DNA of 22,426 nucleotides. It comes from a virus. The position numbers and the translations under genes are program-made. The stretch lies in the IMG/VR virus record IMGVR_UViG_3300028607_000938, positions 1 through 22,426 of that record. The stretch is one strand, 5' to 3'. A model generated the notes under the pieces. It was given only the letters and a program-made list of their open reading frames with translations. It made no database searches and was not told the DNA's origin. This document shows, piece by piece, positions 1 through 8,443 of the stretch. Positions within the stretch are counted from its first letter, which is position 1, and every line of letters starts with the position of its first letter.

Positions 1-2904
1 GCTTATGCTGGTCGCGAACACAACGTCATGCTGTCTAGTATCAGGATTGAGTACGTCGAGAATGGCGGTGCTGCCATCGCGAGGGAAGGAATGAAAAATA
101 CCCGGCTCGTCAATGACGATACTGGTAGCCGCCTGTGTGAAGGCGGCAGGTCCGACCCATGTGGCATTAGCGGCCCAACTTCGTGCGGTAGCGGTGGGTG
201 CTGATACTGGTTTCCATAGACCTGTATATTTCCCTGTCGAGTATGTCGGATTAGAATGTATGATTCCGAATTGCGCCTTGAACCACGCTGACTTCGCGAG
301 GTCGCGTATCCAACGGCTGTGATTACTGCGATTCTCCACGAGAGCGTAGTTTGCAGCCGTCGCTATGGTGTCATAGGTTGTCCTGTAAACGACAGCCGGA
401 ACCTCTGTTGTGATGTGGTTCGATGCTGCCCCCCAATGTGTAGCCCTACCGGAAGCGGGTGCTGCTGTGAGATGACCTGAAGATTGGGAGGCAACGGCAG
501 CATTGTAGGGCCAATTATCCGCCTCAAAGTGTATCTTCGTATTCGACGGAACGGCCGTGACAGTGATGGCTTCTCCCAACAACCATACATCTGTTCCCCC
601 AACCGCAGTAATTCTCCCGATGTTGGTTAATACGTCACCGACAGCGATAGTATGAGTGCCAGATAAAAGAGTTGCCTCAACAATGGCGGGACCGGCATTC
701 TGTCCTACGGCATCAACGTCTTCAAAACTCGTCCACGAATACTCTTCGGCAGCATACCCAGCAGAGAATGGTGTGCCTCCATCTATGATGGTGGTTAGTT
801 TCAAGTTGGGTATAGCGTTTGTCAGTGAAGAGTTGATGGTATCAACTGTGTGGTTGGCAGCATCTACCGTGGTTCCTTTTACCGTTAGCACATCACTGAC
901 AGAGAATGCTTCGCTGGTGTGATACAATTCTAGGTAATCACTCCCACCCACGTTAGTCACGCGTAAAAATAGAATGTCCTGAAGTTTGTATGTGGAGGCG
1001 TAAGTGGAACTCCCCCCACCATCCCACTCATGCTCGATACTGTTGGGGCCAGCATCGTCTTCGTTCACATACATTTGAATCGGGTGCCCAGAGTATAGGC
1101 TGGTTCTCTGGTTGCTCACTTCGTTGTATGCTGAGAACCTGACGATATCGTATCCGATAGTCGCATTCGTCATGTTCAGTTTAGCCGTGCCGAACCTCAT
1201 GGCGTTCTTCATGCCTGTCACCTCATTGACACGCTTCTCGATACTGTCACCCACGGTGGAGAGGCGTGTCATGGTCTTACCAGTGCCCTGCCCAACCTCC
1301 CATACCGGTATCTGCCGCCCTAGCAGACTGAGTGCATCTGTCGCAGAGATTGTGATATCTAGTGTTTGCTCGGCACTGTCTTGCTTATGAGATACTCGTT
1401 CAATGGGGCCACGCCAGAATGGTCGGTTGATGTTGTCACGGAAAGCCAGCAGCCACCATTCACTCAAGGCGTTGCCTGTCACTAGGGGTGTAATCGTGAG
1501 GTCATCTCCATCATCGGATAGTGTCAAGGTGACAGATGAAATCCCGTTGCTGCGTGTAGTATACTTGAAATCGGGTATTGGGGTGCGGGTTCCTACTGCG
1601 TCTGGAACATCAGAGAGGGGAACGACGAGTCCGACCCTATCAATCAAAGTGGACAAATCAAGGTAGCCATCAGAGCCGAGCGTGTAAGCGACACCCAAAC
1701 GCCAGCCATGTAAATCGGTTGGCACCCAACTACCCCCCGTTGGCTTGGTTCCGAAGGCGGTAGCACCAGTGAGAGGAAGACCATTGTAGTAAGCGGTGTA
1801 TCGCTGGGTGGTGTAATCCATAACAACGTCAATGTCATACCAGATATCATCGTTGTCTATCACATTCTCCATCCCTTCCTCCCACTGATACCACCGCATC
1901 GGCGCAGCCCCCAAATCTGCCATGTTGAAATCGAGAGTGATTGCTGGCACCGTGCGAGAAAACGCCAGCGTAGATTTGTTGATTGTGAGTGCATCATCGC
2001 TGTCATCGAAGCCTATCTCTAGTTTGTAGTCGGTGATTGTTGCGTCACCGTTCTTATGCCATGCGATACGCATGGTGAAGGTGTCCTCAATTCCCTTGCA
2101 GTTGAGTCTACCATCATAGGTCAGCAGAGTATCCGTCGAAGCCGTGCTAGAATATAACTGCATGATTAGGAAGGGTTTGCCTGCTGGACTCGTGATGGGA
2201 AACATATTGTCTATCGCATAATCCTTATCGTTCACATATCGTGTTTGGCGTTCACCAATGAAAGTCCCGGCTAAGGAGGTGAGCATCCGTTTCGTATCGC
2301 TGGTGTCGGCCTGTTGGTTCACACCACATGCGGCACGGAACTTGTTGCTACCTGAACCGAAGACTCCATCCATGTTGAACGTCCATGCGCGACCGTCGCT
2401 GGAATCGGTATCACCCGTCCATGCGTAGTATGTCCCGCTGCTATCGTTGCCGTTGCAGAAAGCCGTGTATGAATCCAATGAGGCATCGCGATTGAACTGC
2501 TGCCTGTTCGCGACTATGCTGCACGGATACTGCAACTGAGCGCGACCCTCCCACTTGCTTTCGTTATCTCGCGTCCTATCCAGTGTAAGCCACTCGTGGA
2601 TTCCCTCGTTGTGTTTGAGTTTCTGAGTGGCGTCTATTAGAATGCTGGGGAGGTGAGAGGCACCGAGAGTATCAGTGGAGAGATAGGGTGCTGTCTGGTC
2701 GCGGTCGGGGAATGAAAAACGGAAGCGGGGATTGAGGAAGGACTCTCCACGCCAGACCCCACCGTGATGTGTTTTCGCGTGGTCGTATGCGTCACCCTCC
2801 ACATCTGCTACGTTGAGGTCGTCAGCGACGGCACGAGCATTCGTGAAATCGTCGTAGTATCCAGCAAGCCAGAAGGTGTAATCCCTATCTACCGCTCTCA
2901 TCAT
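1..2904 (-). CDS. Large tail-tip / baseplate hub-like protein with lectin-like domain (3' end outside window)
   Basis: Reading the minus strand from the ATG at 2904 gives an uninterrupted frame of 968 codons to the left edge, with no stop, so the C-terminus lies outside the window. The start overlaps the tape measure stop (TGATG), and a second ATG follows directly. Residues about 240-435 look like a concanavalin/LamG-type beta sandwich (pattern WYDIDVVMDY...YNGLPL). Residues about 455-540 (segment with FWRGPIERV, then TLDITISATDALSLLG) resemble the layered beta domains of phage tail hub and distal tail proteins. The remainder is Thr/Ser/Asn-rich beta-type sequence, typical of receptor-binding parts. 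In siphoviruses the gene after the tape measure usually encodes distal tail or hub proteins at the tail tip; I infer that role from position. Existence of the gene is near certain; the exact role is less so. Confidence 0.85.
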   Translation of the reverse strand, partial: MMRAVDRDYTFWLAGYYDDFTNARAVADDLNVADVEGDAYDHAKTHHGGVWRGESFLNPRFRFSFPDRDQTAPYLSTDTLGASHLPSILIDATQKLKHNEGIHEWLTLDRTRDNESKWEGRAQLQYPCSIVANRQQFNRDASLDSYTAFCNGNDSSGTYYAWTGDTDSSDGRAWTFNMDGVFGSGSNKFRAACGVNQQADTSDTKRMLTSLAGTFIGERQTRYVNDKDYAIDNMFPITSPAGKPFLIMQLYSSTASTDTLLTYDGRLNCKGIEDTFTMRIAWHKNGDATITDYKLEIGFDDSDDALTINKSTLAFSRTVPAITLDFNMADLGAAPMRWYQWEEGMENVIDNDDIWYDIDVVMDYTTQRYTAYYNGLPLTGATAFGTKPTGGSWVPTDLHGWRLGVAYTLGSDGYLDLSTLIDRVGLVVPLSDVPDAVGTRTPIPDFKYTTRSNGISSVTLTLSDDGDDLTITPLVTGNALSEWWLLAFRDNINRPFWRGPIERVSHKQDSAEQTLDITISATDALSLLGRQIPVWEVGQGTGKTMTRLSTVGDSIEKRVNEVTGMKNAMRFGTAKLNMTNATIGYDIVRFSAYNEVSNQRTSLYSGHPIQMYVNEDDAGPNSIEHEWDGGGSSTYASTYKLQDILFLRVTNVGGSDYLELYHTSEAFSVSDVLTVKGTTVDAANHTVDTINSSLTNAIPNLKLTTIIDGGTPFSAGYAAEEYSWTSFEDVDAVGQNAGPAIVEATLLSGTHTIAVGDVLTNIGRITAVGGTDVWLLGEAITVTAVPSNTKIHFEADNWPYNAAVASQSSGHLTAAPASGRATHWGAASNHITTEVPAVVYRTTYDTIATAANYALVENRSNHSRWIRDLAKSAWFKAQFGIIHSNPTYSTGKYTGLWKPVSAPTATARSWAANATWVGPAAFTQAATSIVIDEPGIFHSFPRDGSTAILDVLNPDTRQHDVVFATSIS

Positions 2905-5900
2905 CACAACCCCGGAATACCTGACTTTCTCAGTGAATCCATTATACCTTCCATGACTCTTTCAACTGCTTCATCCACCGTGATACCATAGAAGTTGTTG
3001 ATGTTCATAATCTCCGTTTTGTATAGCAGGTTCTCAATCTGCCCCTGTTGAATCGTCTTGTATAGTGCGCCCGTGATGTTCTCGCGAGTTCCCCAGAACA
3101 GTTCCTCGCGATTGTTCGCGAAGGATTCCATGTCGTTAAGTATCATCTCATTGGCTGTCTGCACTATCTCAACTCGTTCTTGCTCCATATATCTCACACT
3201 TGCTAGTGTGGAGTCGTAGTAGAATATCTGGTCGTCTTGAAGTTTCTTGAAGTTTTTGATTACGTCTTTGTTGGAGTCAATGCTGGCATCGGTATATTGT
3301 GACAAGAAATCCCGCACCGCGTGTATGTCCTTGTAGAACACCCCACCCATCCAGTATCCTTCTGGCACTTCCGGTGTTGATGTTGTTTGTCGCATACCCT
3401 TCTGATATGTGACCTGTTGTGACATTTCATCAAAGAAGTGTTCCTCAAGTATCCTACGGTCACTCCATTCCTTCCTCGCCAACGCTGACTGCCTATCGCG
3501 ATGCGCCTGCGCGATGGAATCCACATCGTTGTAGTAGTCATCCCACATTGTCAGTTGGCTTTCAAGTGAGGCCGCCAGTGAGTCATTTTCTGACGCCGTG
3601 GCAGCGTCGAATGCGGCTTTTACATCATCCCTCTTGGCCTTGAGAACATCGGCTGCATCCAACGCCAAATCTGCGTTCTCTCGCAGGTCATCGAAGGTCT
3701 TGCCTGAGATGATATCTGCTGCTGGGTCGAAGCCCCAGAACTCTTCGGGGATAAGGTATTGGTCGCCCTTCGCGAGAACATCGTTGAGTAGGCCATTTAT
3801 GGAGAGCAGACGACTCTCCATCTCGTATAGTTGGACGTTATCTTCTTCGATGGTATCGGGCAGCATCCTGTAAACACCATAGGCTACCAACGCTGCGATA
3901 GCAGCAACAACGAGGTTGATTCCAGCAGTAGCAGCAGTTGTGCTGAGTGCCCATTTCTTCGTAGCGAGGTCTGCCATTTTGATAGAGGGAATCAAAGTGG
4001 ATACCATCATAAATGCCATACTACCTATCATCAGTTTCATCGCTTTCTGTTGGTCGCCTGCGAACATCATAACCATCGAAAATATCATCAGGGTTTTATT
4101 GACGGCACTGAAGGCGTTTCTGAGAGTGTAGTTGGCGGCTGCCAATTTGAGCGTTGTCATAGTAGCCACCCTCGTAGGGGCTATTGATGCCATCCGCGCT
4201 GCCCCCGCTTGCCTGCTGGCTAGAACGACCTGTTCAAGACTCAGCCATTCCTCACCCAATGTTGTTATCAACGCCTGCAACGATGTAATCTCGGCATCAA
4301 TGATGGGGATATTTTCACCACGCTCGATTCTCTCAGCGCGCATGGCAACTATGGCCGCTATTCTCCCCTTCGCTTCTAACATTGTGGTCTGTATCCCAAT
4401 CATTTTCGCTTCAAGACCAATAATAGTGGACTTCGCCAATTCCCTACCTAGAACAATCTCGTTGCTCATCGCAGTCGTTTCTGCCATGATTTGAGCCGTG
4501 AGTTTCTCGCGCGCACGGGCCTGTGAATGCACCAACGCGATGTCACGCTCTCGCCAGATTTTCATGCCATCCGCTTGTATTGCCATCTCTGCCGCTACCG
4601 CCTTCTCCGCAAACCACCTCTCCTGTAAGATGACCCTCAAATCCGCATTTACGAGTATGGTTTTCTTCAATTCCCAATTCAGGCTTGCCTGTGCTGCAAG
4701 GTGGTTAAGAGTTGAAGCGCGACCCCAACTCTCTGCCTCACCCTTCGCGATGATAACTTCAATTGCCATCTCCCTTGCTTTGTATTCGGCCATGAGGCCC
4801 ATTTGCACCCGCGTCGAGCCTTCGTAGGCTCTCTGCGCGAAGAGTCCGATAGCATCTGTTTCAGCCTTGATAGCCATGATATTCGCTCCCCTGATTTTGA
4901 CGCTCTGCATCTTAATCGCGCTGGCCGCAGACTCTTGCAGGGCAGTCCTAGCATAAGACTGTGAGAGGTAATCCACTTCACCACGAGTAGCCCTGATGAT
5001 AACATGCAGGGTGGACATGGCAATTATCATCGAGAGCAGACCCAATGTGAAATCAACCACCGGCTTCGCCTGCTCAAACACCGCGCTCATTTGGATTACG
5101 TTCTCGGCCAACCTCTTTCCAGATTCCTTCTCGATGACCTTCTCCACATATCCCCAGAACTTCAGTTGTGCTTCCTGTGCATCAACGTATGCTGGTGCGA
5201 GTTCCTCACCGATGGCCCGTTTCACGTCGTATATCTCAGCCTCAAGTATCTGAAGTTGGAAGAACGAAGACTGTTGCCTGATGTTGAACTCATCAATCGC
5301 GCTGTAAACCCCTCGGTAAGCAGCACCCTGAAGTTGGACTAGGCGGGTGTGGTTCTCTATCAACTTGAGAAACTTAACGTAGTGACGACCACCACCCACG
5401 GAGATTGCTAGGTTCTGCTGTTGCTCTTGCGAGAGTTCATTCCAGACACCGGATAGGTGGCCTAGAACTTCAGTCAGGCTCATCGTGCGAACCTCTTGGG
5501 CTTCGATACCGTCGAGGTATTCAGCGATGGCATCTGAGGCGTGGGTGCCTTCGTTGGCTAGTCGCTGATACATCATACGCATACCGGTTCCCGCTCTGGT
5601 GGCCTCTTCACCCGACTCGATGAGAAGGGCTGACATGGCAGCCATCTCACCGATGCTTTCACCAGCAAGGTTAGCCTGCGACGCATACTGATTCAGTGTG
5701 AATGTGATTTGCTCCATAGTGGCAACGCTGCTGTTCTCAACGGAGTTCAGTTGGTCGAGAATGCGTATCGTGTTCTGACGTAGGACGTTGGCCTTCATTT
5801 CCGCATCCATGAGGTCATAGACTTCTTTACCCAGTTCTCCGTATATGAAGCCCGTCTGCTGCGCCAAATTGATGAGGCGATTCATGGCCTGCTCGGTTTC

Positions 5901-6332
5901 CATCTCACCAATTGCTGCGAACAACAGACCCATCTCGGTTCCGGCGATAACAGCCTGTGATTCACCCAGCACGGCCTTGAGTTGGGCCATTTTCGCGGAT
6001 GACTTGAGGGCTTGGTCGCCTGAGAAACCGAATGCCTTACCCAACTCAACGCTTGCTACTACGAAGGCATCGGTTTCCTCGGTCAATCCACCATAGAACT
6101 TGCGCACCCGCACGAGTTGTTCCTCAAACTCCATGAAGGTCGTGACGACCTCTTCAACTCCCGCCCCTATCGAGTCGAATAGTCCAGTGAATCCCTGAAA
6201 TATGGCATCAGCAGCATCCATGAAGATACCGGCTAGAACCGTCATGTTTGCTTGAGCATCATTGATGAGGCGTTGCGCTTGGAATTGTCCGACTACATCG
6301 AAGAAAATCCGTGCGCCACCTACTCTTGCCAT
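2904..6332 (-). CDS. Tail tape measure protein
   Basis: This 1142-residue protein should set tail length and be ejected ahead of the DNA. Residues about 223-261 (GESIGEMAAMSALLIESGEE, then TRAGTGMRMMYQRLAN) match the pattern of the TP901-type tape measure family. The middle (about 450-720) is long Ala/Glu/Lys/Arg/Met-rich helix, expected to be coiled coil. Hydrophobic segments occur at about 424-447, 747-785 and 801-824, the usual membrane-active region of tape measures. I see no peptidase or lysozyme domain. By the usual rule of about 1.5 angstrom per residue the tail would be roughly 170 nm. The gene follows the tail chaperones, starts with GGTGAT six bases or so before ATG, and overlaps the downstream hub gene by one base. 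Confidence 0.93.
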   Translation of the reverse strand: MARVGGARIFFDVVGQFQAQRLINDAQANMTVLAGIFMDAADAIFQGFTGLFDSIGAGVEEVVTTFMEFEEQLVRVRKFYGGLTEETDAFVVASVELGKAFGFSGDQALKSSAKMAQLKAVLGESQAVIAGTEMGLLFAAIGEMETEQAMNRLINLAQQTGFIYGELGKEVYDLMDAEMKANVLRQNTIRILDQLNSVENSSVATMEQITFTLNQYASQANLAGESIGEMAAMSALLIESGEEATRAGTGMRMMYQRLANEGTHASDAIAEYLDGIEAQEVRTMSLTEVLGHLSGVWNELSQEQQQNLAISVGGGRHYVKFLKLIENHTRLVQLQGAAYRGVYSAIDEFNIRQQSSFFQLQILEAEIYDVKRAIGEELAPAYVDAQEAQLKFWGYVEKVIEKESGKRLAENVIQMSAVFEQAKPVVDFTLGLLSMIIAMSTLHVIIRATRGEVDYLSQSYARTALQESAASAIKMQSVKIRGANIMAIKAETDAIGLFAQRAYEGSTRVQMGLMAEYKAREMAIEVIIAKGEAESWGRASTLNHLAAQASLNWELKKTILVNADLRVILQERWFAEKAVAAEMAIQADGMKIWRERDIALVHSQARAREKLTAQIMAETTAMSNEIVLGRELAKSTIIGLEAKMIGIQTTMLEAKGRIAAIVAMRAERIERGENIPIIDAEITSLQALITTLGEEWLSLEQVVLASRQAGAARMASIAPTRVATMTTLKLAAANYTLRNAFSAVNKTLMIFSMVMMFAGDQQKAMKLMIGSMAFMMVSTLIPSIKMADLATKKWALSTTAATAGINLVVAAIAALVAYGVYRMLPDTIEEDNVQLYEMESRLLSINGLLNDVLAKGDQYLIPEEFWGFDPAADIISGKTFDDLRENADLALDAADVLKAKRDDVKAAFDAATASENDSLAASLESQLTMWDDYYNDVDSIAQAHRDRQSALARKEWSDRRILEEHFFDEMSQQVTYQKGMRQTTSTPEVPEGYWMGGVFYKDIHAVRDFLSQYTDASIDSNKDVIKNFKKLQDDQIFYYDSTLASVRYMEQERVEIVQTANEMILNDMESFANNREELFWGTRENITGALYKTIQQGQIENLLYKTEIMNINNFYGITVDEAVERVMEGIMDSLRKSGIPGL

Positions 6333-6340
6333 GCTATCAC

Positions 6341-6634
6341 CTACTCGCTTTTATCAAGGTCGAAGGTGTCACTTAGAAGTTCCCCCAACTCCCCTCCGGT
6401 CATGCCATGCTTTGCTCTCTCTTCGCGACGCTGATTACGCTTCGCGACCGCGCTCTTTGCGCCTCGCGAGCCGCTTCGCGACTCCGTAGTTTGCTCTAAT
6501 ATTCTCGTGCTGATTTCAGCAGCAATTTCCATGTCGAATGCCAGCATAATTTGTCCACCTTCACAATCATAACGTCGGAACAAATCGCTTGGCATTACCC
6601 CCTTAAATGCACTACATAGCGTTGGAGCCACCAT
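6341..6634 (-). CDS. Tail assembly chaperone T extension (read by -1 frameshift from G)
   Basis: A 97-codon frame lies directly after the G chaperone and is offset by -1 relative to it. Its own ATG has no ribosome binding site. Instead the slippery heptamer at 6646-6652 would place ribosomes in this frame, giving a fusion of about 215 residues: 114 residues of G, a four-residue junction (GQLS) and these 97. In lambda-like phages the G and GT proteins chaperone tape measure and tube assembly and are not part of the virion. The T part here is mostly helical with a basic stretch (RGAKSAVAKRNQRREER), and its coding sequence holds four TCGCGA sites within 59 bases (6423-6481). It sits immediately upstream of the tape measure, as expected. 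Confidence 0.82.
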   Translation of the reverse strand: MVAPTLCSAFKGVMPSDLFRRYDCEGGQIMLAFDMEIAAEISTRILEQTTESRSGSRGAKSAVAKRNQRREERAKHGMTGGELGELLSDTFDLDKSE

Positions 6635-6636
6635 GC

Positions 6637-6987
6637 TCAGTTGTCCAAAGGGACAGAGCCTTCGGAATCGTCACCCCGCACGAACAGCAGAATGCGACGC
6701 AGTTCTTCGCTGGTGAGGTCATCCGCAGTCACATTCTCATCCAGAATGCAGTTCGGTATCCATTCAGAGATTTGGTCGCTCATTCCCCCACCCGCAGTAT
6801 CGAGGGCGGAAGAAAACTCTTCCTGTTGTTCGTCGGTCCATTCAGTCGGGTCAAGACCGAAGTGACGAAACTTTCGGAAGGCTGTTGCTTGCAGGGTTTC
6901 AATTTTCAATTTGAGCATCCCGCTGGCTTGCTTAACCCATATTTTCGTTCCATCATCCAATTCAATTTCTTTCTTCAATACTGGCAT
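6637..6987 (-). CDS. Tail assembly chaperone G
   Basis: This 116-residue protein lies between the tail tube and tape measure genes, the conserved place of the G chaperone in long-tailed phages. It begins with a short beta-type segment (MPVLKKEIELDDGTKIWVKQ) and continues as helical, acidic sequence with DPTEWTDEQQEEF and TADDLTSEELRRILLFV, consistent with chaperone G proteins by length and composition. Its last codons contain a -1 slippery site leading to the T frame. The identification rests on position and the frameshift rather than on residue motifs. The ATG overlaps the end of a small upstream gene. Confidence 0.83.
   Translation of the reverse strand: MPVLKKEIELDDGTKIWVKQASGMLKLKIETLQATAFRKFRHFGLDPTEWTDEQQEEFSSALDTAGGGMSDQISEWIPNCILDENVTADDLTSEELRRILLFVRGDDSEGSVPLDN
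6646..6652 (-). promoter_or_regulatory. Programmed -1 ribosomal frameshift site CCCTTTG
   Basis: On the minus strand the last codons of G read GTC CCT TTG GAC AAC TGA. The heptamer C CCT TTG has the canonical X XXY YYZ form in the zero frame, so P- and A-site tRNAs can re-pair to CCC TTT after slipping back one base. The new frame then reads GGA CAA CTG AGC ATG and continues into T without a stop. The site lies three codons before the G stop, as is common for tail chaperone genes. I did not identify a downstream pseudoknot. Confidence 0.82.
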
Positions 6988-7105
6988 TCTGCATCACTCT
7001 CTCTATCTCTTTCTTCAACTTCTCTAGGTCGTCGCCTCCGGCTCGCTGCTTGGCCTTCTGCTTACGCAGTTGGCGCAAGTCACGCGCCTTCTGACTGTTC
7101 GACAT
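6962..7105 (-). CDS. Small highly charged protein, 47 residues, unknown function
   Basis: An ATG at 7105 opens a 47-codon frame (MSNSQKARDLRQLRKQKAKQ, then ...DDLEKLKKEIERVMQNASIEERN) ending TGA at 6962 and overlapping the start of chaperone G by 26 bases. The protein is lysine/arginine-rich at the N-terminus and heptad-like in DDLEKLKKEIERV, so a basic coiled-coil peptide is likely. The purine-rich GGGTAAGAGA before the ATG could serve as a weak ribosome binding site. It would otherwise leave a 164-base hole in a very compact operon, which supports its being real. I do not recognise a family. Confidence 0.5.
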   Translation of the reverse strand: MSNSQKARDLRQLRKQKAKQRAGGDDLEKLKKEIERVMQNASIEERN

Positions 7106-7151
7106 TCTCTTACCCGTTTTTCAAATCTCCCCACTACACTACTACTCTCTA

Positions 7152-7355
7152 TCACATGGCTTCCCATGTGATTACTGCCACATAGTTATTACCTGCTGAT
7201 TTCTTGAATATGTTAATCTCAACTATTTTATCACCGGCTGAGAAAGTAGCCCCTTTCAATAGGGTTTGTATCGCTGCTCCAATAGTAGCGTGCGTCCCTG
7301 TGACGGTGCTAACCGTCAGTTTATCCTTGTCAAAAATTACATGTGTTCCAGCCAT
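7152..7355 (-). CDS. Small protein downstream of tail tube, unknown function
   Basis: A 67-residue protein with predicted alternating beta segments (THVIFDKDKLTVSTVTG, then IVEINIFKKSAGNNYVAVITW) and a short hydrophobic helix (IGAAIQTLLKGA). The start is secure: AGGAGGCG lies eight or so bases before the ATG, one of the strongest ribosome binding sites in the window, which suggests it is made in quantity. It lies 14 bases after the tail tube gene. A small tail accessory protein is plausible from position, but there is no recognisable motif. Confidence 0.65.
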   Translation of the reverse strand: MAGTHVIFDKDKLTVSTVTGTHATIGAAIQTLLKGATFSAGDKIVEINIFKKSAGNNYVAVITWEAM

Positions 7356-7369
7356 CTAAACGCCTCCTA

Positions 7370-8392
7370 TCAGGCGTCCATGTCGGTTGCTCCGCCGCCC
7401 TTGAGTTTGATTGATTCCGAGGAAAAGGTGACTACTGACATAGCCGTCAAGGTTGAATCATAAAGAGCCGTGAAAGGAACAGTCATTGTCTGCGAATCGC
7501 GACCACTGATACTGGTTTCCGGCACGCCGTAGTGGACTTTGGCGAAGTCGAATCGAAGGTAGTTGAGAGCGTCCACCTCAAACAGAATGGAGATTGCGGG
7601 ATTAGAGGCATCTCCATCGTGAAGTAGCCCCGCAAGCAATTCCGTATAGTGCGGCTCATCAACTGCTACATCACCGGAGAGAACGGCTTTATGGAAAGTG
7701 ATTGAGCCGGTGATTTCACGAAGGGTTATCGGTGGTGCGCGAGCGCAGGTATTGGAGCCTAGAGTATATGAGTTATCGAGGTCGCGGCCGGTAGTGATTT
7801 CAAAGTCAATGCTCTGAACCAGAGATGAATAGGCTGCGTTGGTCGCGAGGTCTTCAAAATTGACATACGCACCTGCGAAGTGTGCTGCATCTCCCGCATA
7901 GTCGTAAGAGGGAGTGACGAGAGAGGCGAGGGTGGTGTTCGCTCCCTTACCTGTCAGGTTCGCTGTCATCATGGCGTATTCACCGATGGATGCACTGATG
8001 GCGACGCTTTCAACGACTTGTCCCGCAAACTCATGGGCGTTATCATCTCGGCCAATCCTGACCGTGTATGAATCAAGGTCTACTGAAACCACTTCAGTAA
8101 GAGTATCTTCTACTCCGGGTGTGGCACCTTGAGTATGTGTGCCGTAAAGACCATGTAATAGCCTCATTACGAAGAAGTCAGGCTGAAGGGGCAGGGTGAA
8201 ACTACCTGTGGCGTAGTGCTTCGTGTCTATTGCCTTCTCCGCTCCGTAGCGTGTGATATCCGCACGCGTGAGAACATCGAAGTTTTCCGAGTATGATTCA
8301 TCATTGACTTCGCCGTAAGCATCGGAGGTGACTGCATTTCCGAAAGTTGATTCACGGCCAATCCCAACGTATCTGTTTGCGAATGTAGTCAT
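7370..8392 (-). CDS. Major tail tube protein
   Basis: At 340 residues it begins with ANRYVGIGRESTFG, an opening seen in many phage and archaeal virus tail tube proteins (an N-terminal strand followed by the ...GRESTYG-like loop). The rest is beta-rich with short acidic loops (SYTVRIGRDDNAHEF, TGSITFHKAVLSG, QTMTVPFTALYDS), consistent with the tube fold built of two beta sheets. It is preceded by AGAGGAAG and followed closely by chaperone genes, and it comes right after the tail terminator, which is the standard order. It is longer than the smallest tube proteins (about 200 residues), so extra surface loops or a domain are likely. Confidence 0.83.
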   Translation of the reverse strand: MTTFANRYVGIGRESTFGNAVTSDAYGEVNDESYSENFDVLTRADITRYGAEKAIDTKHYATGSFTLPLQPDFFVMRLLHGLYGTHTQGATPGVEDTLTEVVSVDLDSYTVRIGRDDNAHEFAGQVVESVAISASIGEYAMMTANLTGKGANTTLASLVTPSYDYAGDAAHFAGAYVNFEDLATNAAYSSLVQSIDFEITTGRDLDNSYTLGSNTCARAPPITLREITGSITFHKAVLSGDVAVDEPHYTELLAGLLHDGDASNPAISILFEVDALNYLRFDFAKVHYGVPETSISGRDSQTMTVPFTALYDSTLTAMSVVTFSSESIKLKGGGATDMDA

Positions 8393-8443
8393 GGGTCTTC
8401 CTCTGGGTGATTGTCACTACGCGCGTGTGATTGATAAAGGTTC

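Noticed and set aside
6607-7185. 192-codon plus-strand frame over the tail chaperone genes
   Set aside because: It runs antisense to the G/T chaperone genes and the small frame at 6962-7105; its product is low in regular structure, and the minus strand has the frameshift site, coupling and operon context.
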